Source: Caenorhabditis remanei
Lineage: Eukaryota > Nematoda > Chromadorea > Rhabditida > Rhabditidae
Assembly: GCF_010183535.1 (NCBI RefSeq)
Contig: NC_071330.1
Span: 1,965,717-2,029,716 of the forward strand
Length of the DNA: 64,000 nucleotides
Direction of reading: 5' to 3'
Under the pieces are notes generated by a model. The model was not told where the DNA came from, made no database searches, and worked only from the letters and a program-made list of their open reading frames with translations. Position 1 is the first letter of the stretch. Each line of letters starts with the position of its first letter. The position numbers and the translations under genes are program-made. This document shows, in pieces, positions 9,929-20,256 of this stretch.

Positions 9929-12900
9929 TTATGACCAAACATCGGCTTGATATCTCTTCGTCTTTTCCATATCCTTGAAATAGGCGACTGCTTCCGTCTC
10001 CGTTTTTCCTCCAATCTCTCTGAATATCTTCTGAAGTGTCGCCTGAACGTCACGAGCCATGTTTCGAGCGTCTCCGCAGATGTAGACGTGAGCTCCGTTG
10101 TTGATGGCTTCCCAGATACGGTCACGTGTCTCCCAGAGACGGTCTTGCACGTAGATCTGGAAAAAAAACGATTTTTTAAAAAGGAATTTCACAGTTTTTC
10201 GCAGTTTTTTAAATGAAAAAATGGGCGGAGTTTGCCGCAACTCCGCCCACTTTTGCAATTTCTTCGCATACAGCATAAGAAACTGAACTCCTCAGGATTC
10301 TGTGTGTGAAAACGCAATCCTCGGTGTAAATTGGAGAAGTGGGCGGAGCCTAGAAGGCTTCATTAAAAGTGGGCGGAGCCTAGAAGATTTTGCTCTTCAA
10401 AAATCCATGAAAGCGATATTTTCCGAAGAGATTCTCAATTCTCTTCTCAATGTTTCGTATTCAAAAATGTAGGCGGAGCTTGAATAGGCCCCGCCCACTT
10501 TTGCAACGTTGGCGCATGATTTAACGTCGATGTCGATAATCTCGAAAACTTTAAAGAAGAAAAAGAGTTAAAGCTTGCGCCCGTATTTCAAAAGTGGGCG
10601 GAGCCAATGAGCATTTTTTTTTGAAATTGTTATTTTTTTTCAAATTTCTGTATTCGAAAAACAAATATTTCGATCTGAAACAGGTATGTGCCCGGGTGGC
10701 GTTGAGCGCCTCGCATTTTCAGCCGAAATTTGAAAATGCGACGAGAAAGAGTGTGCGAAATGGAGAGACGCAGACACACTCTCTCGATTTTACACACTAT
10801 CTCTCGTCGCATTTTCGCCCACTTTGAAATCTTTCAGCGCCCAAAGCGCCTCCATAGGCACATCCCTGATCTGAAAACACACATGATTCAAAAGTCTGAA
10901 AATTCTTTTTTTTTAATTTTGAGCTAAAATTTCAGAATTTCCAGACTGTCTGAAAATCGGTCTCTCATCTCCTTCTATAAAATCTCCGTACCTTTTTCTC
11001 TTGAGCTCTCGAGAAGGCGCACTCCAAATGAGTCAACACTTGATCCTCCTGGAATTTCGCCAACTCCTCTTTGTAGATGTAATCGTGATCGGGATGACGA
11101 CATCCGTAATACAAATGCATCGCTCCCACTTCTTTTCCAGCATTCTTATGGAATTGACGGTCTTGGAGGAATCCACGGAATGGCGCGAATCCTGTGCCGG
11201 GACCGATCATGATGACTTGAGTCGAGGTACGATGGGGAAGGCGCATTGTCGATTTACGCACGAAGACGGGCGATTTGGAACCGGCGTCCTGGAAAATGAG
11301 AGAGATGATGGGTGTGTGAAGCAGAGTTGTCCGGAATCCGGATTCCGGGTTTTTTAACATTCCGGTTCCGGTTCCGGATGCCGGAAAATGAAAATTTTCA
11401 TTCCGGTTCCGGATTCCGGATTCCGGTTTTTTGAGTCTCCTTTTTCCGGATTTCAGAGGTTGAAATTTGGAAATTGTTTTGAGTTTAAAAGCAATTATAG
11501 TAATTCTTTTTCGGTTTTGATTCTCAAAAGTAGTTTAAAACTTTATTTATCATCGAAAACACTCGAAAAAATGACTTGGCCTTGCAAATTTATCGAATCA
11601 TTCCGAATTCCGGATTCCGAAATTCCGGAATTCCGGGTTTTTTTGTCATTCCGGTTCCGGATTCCGTATTCCGGAAAATGTAAAATCTCATTCCGGTTCC
11701 GCACTCCGAATTCCGGAAATCGAAAAATGTCATTCCGGTTCTGGATTCCGGATTCCGGAAGCTTAAAAATGGCATTCCGCACAACTCTGGTGTGAAGGTT
11801 CATAAGGACAAAGTTTGAGCAACAGATTCGCAACACTTCGCCTCAAAAAATTCAAAAATTTGGAATCAAAATGAACCGAAGAGGATTTTTGTCTGAACAT
11901 TCTGAGTTTCAGATCAAGAATCGTTGAAACTCGATTCAAATTAAGATTTGTCAGTAGAAATTGACTGGACTCCAGATCTAACATTGTAGGATTCTAAATT
12001 TGGACTCAAAATGAGCGTAATACCAAAATGAACTTAGTTACGATCAATTTTTATCTGGAAATTCTAGAATTTTTGTTCAAAATGTTAATTTTTCCAGTTT
12101 TTTTCTTTCATTTATTTCTCAATTATTTTCATTTTTTCTCAATTATCGTCTTTATCCCTAACTCTCTCACTGTTAGGAATACAATACTGACAGTAACCCC
12201 CGTCTCATTTATAAGGGCACACCTTCTCATGCGACAGACATCTCACGGGTTCCTCCATGGGAGACCGTTGGAAAAGGGGGCGGGACTTAGAGTGATGGTG
12301 TCACTAAACATGACTAAATAGATGAGTCCTCAAAATGTTAAATTTCCAGCCAAACCAATTTTTTTACATGAAAATTGATCTGCGAAAATTCAAAATGTGC
12401 ACTTATAAGTGCGATTTACAGACAAGAATTGGTGTAACTCGGTTCGAATTGCAAATACATTGAAAATGGGTCACTCTTATAGCTCTTACGCAAAAAAAAA
12501 TCTTACAAAAATTGTAATCCTATATTTCGACGACTTTCAGACAAAAATTTCTGCAACTTGATTCATTTTGCGGCTAGGCTAAATTTAAAAACAGATTCAG
12601 AATCCTCACGACGTCAGCTTCTCAATCATGTAGGTTATGCAGCGAAAAATCATAAAAAGCCGGGAAAAAAATTCAGTTTTTACTCGAAAATTCCGAATTT
12701 TTACGCATTTTTCCAATTGTTTTCTTAAAAATGAAATAGATTCAGAATCCTTACGACTTCAGCTTTTCAGTCATCTAGGTTATGTTTTGAAAAACCAGAA
12801 AAGTCCGAGAAAAATTCCAGTTTTTACTCAAAAAGTCCGAATTTTTAGGCATTTTTCAATTCCCAAAATTTCTTGAATGAAACGAACCTTCGTAGTCAAA

Positions 12901-15900
12901 TATCTGGTACAAACTCCATTAATCAATCGGTCACCAATCGTATACTTTGTCACCACAGCACACACTGCAATCTTCTCCTCATTGATACGTGGCGACGAGG
13001 CGATACTGTAGTAGCGAGCCTGAAGACGTGGCAGCAGTTCGAGAAGATATTCGATGGGCGGTTTGCATGACTTCTGATCAGTCAACACGTCGACGATGGA
13101 TCGCCTCTCTTTGACAATGTATCGTGCGTATTCTCTCAATCCTTCCTCGTTGGCCGTCGCCAATTTATTCAAAAATTCCTTCTCGCCGTCATCCGAACAG
13201 TACTCACTGATCGCTTTGAGGACATGAGATTTCACTGGGGCGCAGATATCCACGTAGTGAGAAAGGGCGGTACGGAAAGTGGTTGGACACGGGAATGGAT
13301 GACGTTTCGAGGCGTCTTCGTCGACGTTGACCAGACGGAACGCGTGGTCTGGATCGAATTCAAGCATTGAGATGAGACGGTCGACGAGGATGGGGTCGTT
13401 GGTTGGGAAGACGGCTAGATGGTCACCAGCTTCGTATCGGATTCGGGATCCTGAAAGAGATGGAAAATTTGTTGTGCCTGTGCAACTTCGCTCCACCGAA
13501 ATGCCCTTGAAAAATGTCTCTTTTTCTCTTCGTCTCTCAATTTCGCACGCTATTTTCTTCAGTTTCGGTAGAGCGCGGTTGTATCTCGGGATTTTCCTCA
13601 CTACTTTTCTTAAAATTCGACTTTTATAGTCAAAAATATATCAAAATGCAGCTCTCAGAGTCATCTACACATTCGGTCAGATTTAAAATCGTCAACATTC
13701 AAAATTCAAAAGTTGAAATCAAGAGAACAGTTTTCAAACGCGCTCTAATGTAACTACTACCTTTATATCAAGCTTCGGTCAGATTTCTGCAAAATGCTAT
13801 GCAAACAGGTCCCCAAATTAGCGGTAAAGCGCATTTTCATACGAACCTACGTGTTTTTAAAGGAAAACATCACTAGTTTTTGAGACGAAATTTCGAAAAA
13901 CCTCAATTTTTGAAAAAGTATGATAATTGAAAGTTCGCTCTACCGAAATACAGTAAAAACCGAAAATTGTCATGTCTCTCTATTTTCAATGTTATTTCCA
14001 CATGACTTCCTTTTTTCGATAAATTTCAGTAACTGCGCTCTACCAAACTCCGAAAATCAAAATAGAGCGTACTGTTAGCTCGGGGCACAGTTCTTACAAC
14101 TGCGCTCCACCGAAACCCCCTTGAAATATGTCTCTTTTTCTCTGAGTCTCTCAATTCCGCACACAATTTTCTTCGGTTTCAGTAGAGCGCGGTTGTAAAA
14201 AGCGTGCCGTGCCAATAAATGGAGAGTAAACTGAAAACCCGCATTTTTGTGCGGATTTCAGTAGAGCGCGATTGCTAGAATTGTGTCTCTCCGTTTTTTA
14301 TGCTATTTGAATCCAAAATTTCGATGGAGCGCACTTGCACCACCGGAAATTCTAAGATAACTAATTTTAGTGGAGCGCAAGCTATTTTCTTCCAAATTTC
14401 AATAGAGCGCACTCTCCAAATATCCCTACAGCCAAAGTGGCCCCACCGACTCCGTAAAATAAATTTTCCGTTGAAAACTTTTCCGCCGGAAGTGGGTTAT
14501 TTTTTCAGGTGAAGGAATTTCGGCAAAATTATGAATATTAATCGTCTTTTATGCGATCAAACAGTTTTAACCATAGTGGTCAAGGCCCGGGCAAATTGGC
14601 GCGAAAGTAAAATTTTCAAATTTTATGAAATTTTAGAATTTTTTCGCGAAAAAGTCAAATTTTCGACTATCATTCAGAATTGGAAGAAATTGTGAAAAAT
14701 AGTCAAAAATAGCCAAATTTTCGAAAAAAAATTGGAAAAAAAGGTCTTTTTTTGAAGCCGGGCCTTCGGGCCTTGAAAATTTTCTACCGGCCCGGCCCGG
14801 GCTTTGACAATAGAGTTGCGCGGCAGTGGTTTTTTTCTAAAACGAAAGTCGGAAGTAAAATTTTCAAAACGGAAGTCGGAAGTCGGAAGTGAAAAACAGC
14901 CCGGAAGTCGGAATTCCGCGCAACTCTGCTTGACAACTGTGGTTTTAACCAGCTAACGTTTCGAACAAAACTGTGCGGCGATGCTGCAAAATAGGCTCCG
15001 CCCATTGCAGAGCCTCCAACCAACCTTCGACGGAGAACTCAATATGTCTACAACTGCGATCCGAGTGTTCCGTATGCAACTCATCATTCACCGCAATCGT
15101 CGCCAAATACGGATTCTTAACATCGAACGGAGGCCGCGGACGTTCATAAGCTCCAAGTCTTCCAAATTCTCCCTTGAACAACGCCTTGCCCTCCTCAACC
15201 GGTTCCATTTGATACTGCCGCATCGTCTCCGCCTCCGTATTGAGTTCCCATCCGAATTCCTCGGCAACTTTCGGCAAGAATGCCTCCCGCCAAATCATGA
15301 AATCCTCCTCAAGATTCGCGTCGTCATCTCCCAATCCCATATGGAAAATCCTCTTGGCTCCGAGTTTCTCGAGCTGTTGATCCATCTGCTTGCCGATTTC
15401 ATTGAAATGCTCATAAGTCTTATTTCCGAGTCCAAACACGGCGAACCGTACTCCCGACAGATCACAATCGCCCGCATTCAAATATTCGACTAGTGTCACG
15501 GCGTTATCCGTCGGGTCACCCTCTCCGTACGTGGCGATACACAGAACGAGAAGGGCGTCTTCGATTTCGGAGAGACGATTCAAATCCTCGCATTCAATGT
15601 CTTCTGGATCCACGACGACCGCCTTCTTCGAGTATCTTGTCAGATCTTTCGCCAGACGGCCAGACATCTCTTCGGCTGTTCCTGTCTGTGAGCCGTACAT
15701 GATGAGCACCTGAAAATTGGGAATTTTTGGGGGATTTATTGCTGTTTTTAGTCGGAAAATTTGTTTAAAAAAACGGTTTTTCTTGATTTTTCTACTGAAA
15801 ACTGAAGAATTTGAATTTCTAAATGGGGAATTTTTGCCTGAAAATCCATTCTTTTTGTGTTTTTTAACGTAATTTTCCGGCTGAAAATCCAAATTTCTGC

Positions 15901-18900
15901 CCTATTTCTATGGAATTCGAGAGTTTTTCAACGATTTTCAGACCGAATTCACTAAATTTCAGTTTAAAAAACTCAAAATTTTAGTAAAAAGACGAAATTC
16001 GCTGCTGAAAATCGGTTTTTTTAAAAAAATTTTCAGTCAGATTCAGCTTTTTTCAATCAACTTTTGGCATTTAGCTTTCGAAAACTCATTTTTCCAAGAT
16101 TTTCAGCTTAAAAGTTTAAAATTTCTGTTGGAAATCTAGTTTGATGGTTGAAAATTTTGAAAAAAATCGCATTTTTAATTGAAATTTTCGTCTAAAAACT
16201 AAGTTTTCCACTTGAAAATTACAATTTTTAAACAAGAATAAATTGCTGTAAGTGTGCTCAATCGAAACTGTAAATTTATGAGAGTCCAGTGGAGCGCAGT
16301 TACAAAAACCATGCGGTGCAAATAAGTTTTATATCGAAATTTTTTCGATTTTTAATTGAATTTTTGTCGAAAAAAAGGAGTTTTTCTTGAATTATACCTG
16401 AAAAATGCGCATTTTATCTCAATTTTCATCTAAAAAGTGTATGTTTTCTATAATTTTTTTTTCCAATTCTTCCCCCCTGAATCCCCTTTATTCATACCTG
16501 TCGATTCTCATTTTTCATGCGATCAATGAATGATTGATTCGATTTTGAGATGACAGTTGACGGAGTGACTGATGCCACTGTTGGAGAGTATCTGAAAGAG
16601 GTTATCAGGTGATCAATGAGTACATTTTGATTTGTTTTTTGAAAAAAATAAGGAAGTATTTAGAGAAAACTAATTGAATTATCTGACAGACAGTTGGTGA
16701 AGGGAGATTGTCTGTGTTAGTTGAATTACGTCGATTTGAGATCAAAATATGAAAAAAAAAACACATTTTCAGACTAAAAACAAGCGGAAAATCGTTTAAA
16801 ATTATACTTTTTTAAAATCACTTTTCGTTATGCATCTACCCACGAAGAAAAATTGTACCATTTAATGCAATTCAATTCTATTCCCGAATGCAAATAAATG
16901 CATTAATCTGCTGTTTTGTACAGTAAGAAAATCCACTGAGAAATTTGTCGGTGCAAAATATCGCAAGCTAAAAATAAAAACCGACAAATTTCTCAGTGCT
17001 TCTGATTACTCTACAAAACAGCAGATTAATACATTTATTTGCATTCGTAAATAGAATTGAATTTCATTAAATGGTACAATTTTTCGTCGTGGGTTTTTCA
17101 AAAGTCGACAGCGGAAAATTACCAAAACTCATATTTTTTGTCAATTTGAGATCGAAAATTGAAAAAAAAAACATTTTTAGCATTACAACCTGTTGCAACA
17201 GGCGAAAATCGCTTAAAATTATACATTTTTCTCATTTTTTGTTCGAAAATGGATGAAAAAAAAAAGGTTTTTGTTGTTGTAAATGGCACGGTATTCCAAA
17301 CAGCGAAATGGAATTTTTCACGATTTTTCTCATTAGAGCGCATTTGCAAATTACAAAAATGGAAAATTATTTTTTGCACTGGAAATGCTGTTTTTCGGCT
17401 CTTGTGCTTTTGTTTCGAATTATTCTTAATTTCTGCAACGACAGATTGGCTCAATACCTATCATTTGAGCACAATTTGAAAATTTCTGTCGTCGCAATGA
17501 TTTTATCGGGCTCTTTTTATGGTTTGAACAAAAATCGGTGTTTTCATATAAAAAATCGCGAATCTCCGGACCGAGACCTGTTTTTTATTGTGCAACTTGA
17601 TGATATTTGATTGCTCAGCACAGAAAAGCCAGGAATTGTTATACTTTTGCTCCGGAAACACCGTTTTTCCTGAAAACTACATTCTGAGCCGTAGCGGCAT
17701 TTCCAGACAACTAAAATTAACAAATGATAGCTTAAAATGAAGCAAACAACATTTCCTATCAGATGGTCGTTTTGGATTTTCGTTAAAACCTTTTTTTAAG
17801 CCAATAAAGCTCAAAACGTGCTTCATGTGTCAAAAAAGCATTCCCACGTGAATTTTAGATCAAAAAATTTTTAGAGATCACAATAATTATTCACGCGGGA
17901 AGCTTCGCGGGCTGCACGTAAAACGCGTCAGTAACCGATAGGCTGAACTGGATTCGCTGTTTGGAACACCGTGAATGGTGGAAAATAGGTGAAAACATTA
18001 GTTTTTCAAAAGTCGAACGGTGAAAAATTACAATAAACTTATATTTTTGATAAATTTTCCGTTAAAAAGCTCTTTTTTCGAATAAAAAAGTCGGAAATGA
18101 TTAAAACACATATTTTCAAAATAGAAAAATGACGAAAGTTGTTGGAAATCCGCTTTGAAACGTCAAAAACTAACAATTTTCAAACGAAAATCATCAAAAA
18201 TATGAGAAAACAGCCGATTTCTACTTAAAAACCATCTGAAATCGCAAAAAATTTAAAAATGCAAAGAAAACAACAGAAAATGACTAAAAACCTTCAAAAA
18301 GTGAGGGTTTTTTCTAGAAAATTCACGAATTTTCGGTATTTTCAGCATCGAAAACTGGAAAATCTCATAATTGTCAAGGCGGGCAAATTGACGCGAAAGT
18401 CAAATTTTCAAATTTTTTTGAAATTTTTTGAATTTTTTCGCGAAAAAGTCAAATTTTCGACTATCATTCAGAAATAGAAGAAGTTCTGAAAAATAGTCAA
18501 AAATGGTCACATTTTCGATGAAAAATTGAAAAAATTGGAAAAATAGGGTCATTTTTTGAAGCCGGGCCTTGAAAATTTTCTACCGGCCCCACGATAATTC
18601 AAAGTGAACCTATGCAAACGCGCCCTTTTGAAAGAAATCGCTTACCTAAATTGGTTTGTTCTAACTGAAAAACTTTGTCAAGAAATAGTTTTAAGGAGAA
18701 ATATAATCGAGAAAGGCCAATTTTTTGAAAAAATAAAAAGTATCAAAAAAATGCAATTTAGGCGTCAAATAATATTACCAAAATGTAGTCTCAACAGAGC
18801 GCGTTTGCATGGGTTACAATTGAATTACCATGCGGCCCGGCCCGGGCCTTGACAACTATGGAAAATCTCAAATTTTCTGAAAAATCACCTGCTCGACGAC

Positions 18901-19010
18901 GGTTGCTGATTGAGGAACTTCATGACGAAGAAGATGATTGCTCCACCGGCAAGAAGTGTGAGGACGACGAGGTCCGACGTGTCGAGACCCGACACAATCC
19001 AATCCAGCAT
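9929..19010 (-). CDS. emb-8: NADPH-cytochrome P450 reductase
   Basis: ER-membrane diflavin enzyme passing electrons from NADPH through FAD and FMN to cytochromes P450. Minus-strand exons 19010-18889, 16591-16498, 15709-15025, 13450-12888, 11288-10992 and 10156-9929 join in phase to 662 aa, the length I recall for C. elegans EMB-8. Residues 14-33 form the N-terminal membrane anchor (VVLTLLAGGAIIFFVMKF). The flavodoxin domain starts at 73 (VLIMYGSQTGTAEE). The FAD motif RYYSIASS is at 446-453, GVCT near 478, the NADPH loop IGPGTGFAP at 516-524, CGDARNMARDV in the last exon, and the chain ends VWS. The 94-bp second exon is easy to miss but is needed for frame. A TTTTCAG about 36 bp before the ATG could be a trans-splice site. 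Introns 1 and 3 are filled by nested mobile elements. Confidence 0.97.
10215..10610. repeat. Cluster of GTGGGCGGAGC motifs in the last emb-8 intron
   Basis: Six or more copies of GTGGGCGGAGC or its complement, two of them (10339 and 10368) in near-identical tandem context ending CCTAGAAG, and one pair (10221-10252) forming a short hairpin. Confidence 0.7.
10681..10868. mobile_element. hAT-type MITE with CAGGTATGTGCC end, copy 1
   Basis: A 188-bp element with ends CAGGTATGTGCC and GGCACATCCCTG, flanked by a perfect 8-bp target duplication ATCTGAAA (10673-10680 and 10869-10876), the signature of hAT transposition. Inner arms repeat CGCATTTTC and GAGAGAGTGTG-like blocks as inverted copies. Sits in the last emb-8 intron. 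Confidence 0.93.
11322..11789. mobile_element. hAT-type element with CAGAGTTG end, GGAATCCGG-rich, copy 1
   Basis: A 468-bp element starting CAGAGTTGTCCGGAATCCGG and ending CCGCACAACTCTG, with a perfect 8-bp target duplication GTGTGAAG on each side (11314-11321, 11790-11797). Subterminal regions are runs of CCGGAATCCGGATTCCGG-like units that read the same on both strands. Located in an emb-8 intron, 33 bp upstream (in gene sense) of the exon starting at 11288. Confidence 0.93.
12198..12292 (+). repeat. Dispersed repeat related to the U6 spacer
   Basis: CCCGTCTCATTTATAAGGGC, GACATCTCACGGGTT and GGGGGCGGGACTTAG occur in the same order and spacing as in the arms of the U6 spacer at 1836-1945, but no U6 gene is attached here. 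Confidence 0.7.
12592..12860. repeat. Tandem duplication in an emb-8 intron
   Basis: Two direct units of about 125 bp, starting near 12592 and 12737, each with AGATTCAGAATCC, CAGCTT, CAGTTTTTACTC and CCGAATTTTTA in the same order. Confidence 0.75.
13478..13585. mobile_element. GCGCTC-type MITE, copy 5 (ends worn)
   Basis: Central palindrome of the family (TTCGCTCCACCGAAATGCCC and TTTCGGTAGAGCGCGGTTGT) with truncated ends. It lies 28 bp from the start of the emb-8 exon at 13450. Confidence 0.7.
14076..14213. mobile_element. GCGCTC-type MITE, copy 6
   Basis: Full-length copy from GGGCACAGTTCTTACAACTG to AAAAAGCGTGCCGTGCC, with flanking single GCGCTC motifs on both sides. Confidence 0.78.
14572..14941. 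mobile_element. hAT-type element with CATAGTGGTCAAGGC end, carrying a nested insertion
   Basis: Ends CATAGTGGTCAAGGCCCGGG and CCCGGGCTTTGACAA...CTGTG, with a perfect 8-bp target duplication GTTTTAAC (14564-14571 and 14942-14949). The right end is interrupted by the smaller element at 14811-14928. Located in emb-8 intron 3, just downstream of the exon ending at 15025. Confidence 0.88.
14811..14928. mobile_element. hAT-type MITE with AGAGTTG end nested in another element
   Basis: A 118-bp element with TAGAGTTGCGCGG and CCGCGCAACTCTG ends and GGAAGTCGGAAGT repeats inside. It is flanked by TTTGACAA / CTTGACAA, a one-mismatch 8-bp duplication of the host element's end, so it inserted later than the 14572 element. 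Confidence 0.82.
16839..17093. repeat. 255-bp foldback in emb-8 intron 1
   Basis: Two arms of about 115 bp are near-perfect inverted copies (CCCACGAAGAAAAATTGTAC at the left, GTACAATTTTTCGTCGTGGG at the right; inner ends GAGAAATTTGTCGGT / ACCGACAAATTTCTC), around a loop of about 20 bp. Confidence 0.85.
17287..17973. mobile_element. 687-bp TIR element with 5-bp target duplication
   Basis: Terminal inverted repeats CACGGTATTCCAAACAGC and GCTGTTTGGAACACCGTG with AATGG on both sides (17282-17286, 17974-17978). A GAGCGCATTTGCAA motif lies near the left end. No transposase reading frame; non-autonomous. Confidence 0.8.
18366..18860. mobile_element. hAT-type element with CATAATTGTCAAGGC end, copy 2, interrupted
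   Basis: Second copy of the 14572-type element, with perfect 8-bp duplication GAAAATCT (18358-18365, 18861-18868). It is split by the 243-bp element at 18590-18832. Its right end lies about 28 bp from the 3' end of emb-8 coding exon 1. Confidence 0.88.
18590..18832. mobile_element. CA...TG element with 6-bp target duplication, nested
   Basis: Ends CACGATAATTC and GAATTACCATG, flanked by CGGCCC on both sides (18584-18589, 18833-18838). Removing it and one CGGCCC restores the GGCCCGGCCC run of the host element. Inner arms carry CTATGCAAACGCGCC and GAGCGCGTTTGCATG. Confidence 0.85.
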
Positions 19011-19363
19011 TTTGAAGAGAGAGACAGAGAGAGAGAGTGAGGTTTCTGAAAATAAGAAAACATTTTAAATTAAAAGATGTCAAAGAGAGGAAAATGCAAC
19101 AAAAAAAAACAGAGCAATTATATGATAAAGCAAAGAAAAAAATGAAACATTGCATCATTTTTTTTCCAGAAAAATGTGGAAAAAGGGATGAATTTGGAAA
19201 AAAAACTGCAGGTTTGTTGGTAGATCAAAAATGTTTTTCATGTCTAGAAAAAGTTTTTTTTTGAGGATTTTCTTAATTCGGAATTTCAGAGAATCTACTT
19301 TCAGCCATTTTTGATGTAAAATTAAGAAAATATTTATTTTTGCATATGAGCAAAATCCAGTTT

Positions 19364-19497
19364 CATACAACCTCGCTCTACCGAAATTGAGAAAAACAGC
19401 GTAGGAAATTGAGAGAAGCAGAGAACATTTTTCATGTACATTTTTCAAGAGGATTTCGGTGGAGCGAAGTTGTGAACGCCGTGCTGCGCTTATAACT
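19364..19497. mobile_element. GCGCTC-type MITE, copy 7
   Basis: Diverged copy upstream of emb-8 with arms ACAACCTCGCTCTACCGAAA and TTTCGGTGGAGCGAAGTTGT. Confidence 0.7.
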
Positions 19498-19897
19498 AAG
19501 CGGGCGGTTCTCCTAAGCAAACGGTTTTTTAAAATAAAAATTTTAGAGTTTGAAAATCGAATTTTTTTTTTCCAAATTTCAGCAAATTTTCGTGCAAAAA
19601 AAGGAAAAATCATGAATATTCATTTAAAAATGACAACGGTGCAACTGCGCTCTATCGAAACTAGTCGAAAAAAATTGTCGAAGGAAGAGACGCAGAGAAA
19701 GAAAAAAAAACTTGTTTTATTTAAAAACTACACAAATTTACATTTCTCCATCTCAGTCGCCATGGAAAGTTGAATTTTGAGCTATTTAAAAACTCACTAA
19801 AACAACTATTGTAAGTGCGCTCTACTGAATCCCAAGATTCAAACGGATTCCGGTAGAGCGCAGTTGAAAAACGGTATATTAAGATTTAACCTAAATC

Positions 19898-20256
19898 CAG
19901 ACTTGTCAAAAATCGGGCCGGGCCGAGATTTTTCTTGACCGGGCCGGGCCGGGCCGAAATTTCTCTTGGCCCGGCCCGGTCGGCCCGGATTCAAAAATGG
20001 GTACCATTTTTACCAATTTTTTTTTTGAAATTTTTCTAAAAAAAAAGAGTAAAAATGCTCAAATTATCATACATATTCACATTTTGATTCAATTTTAAAT
20101 GTTTATTCGAAAACTATTCTTTTTTCAAAAAATTTCCAAAAATTTCCAAAAAAAAGTTCAAAAACACAAAATGTTTCAAAACGGGCCGAGTGGGCCGGTC
20201 CGGGCCGGGCCGAGATTTTTCCTGATTTTGGCCCGGCCCGGCCCGTGACAAGTCTG
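19898..20256. mobile_element. hAT-type MITE with CAGACTTGTCA end, GGGCCG-rich, copy 1
   Basis: A 359-bp element with ends CAGACTTGTCAAAAATCGGG and GGCCCGTGACAAGTCTG and perfect 8-bp duplication CCTAAATC (19890-19897, 20257-20264). Subterminal blocks are tandem GGGCC/GGCCC units; the core is AT-rich. Confidence 0.93.

Noticed and set aside
11388..11836. 135-codon frame rich in FRFRIPDSG
   Set aside because: Translation of the GGAATCCGG tandem units in a hAT-type element; low complexity and palindromic.
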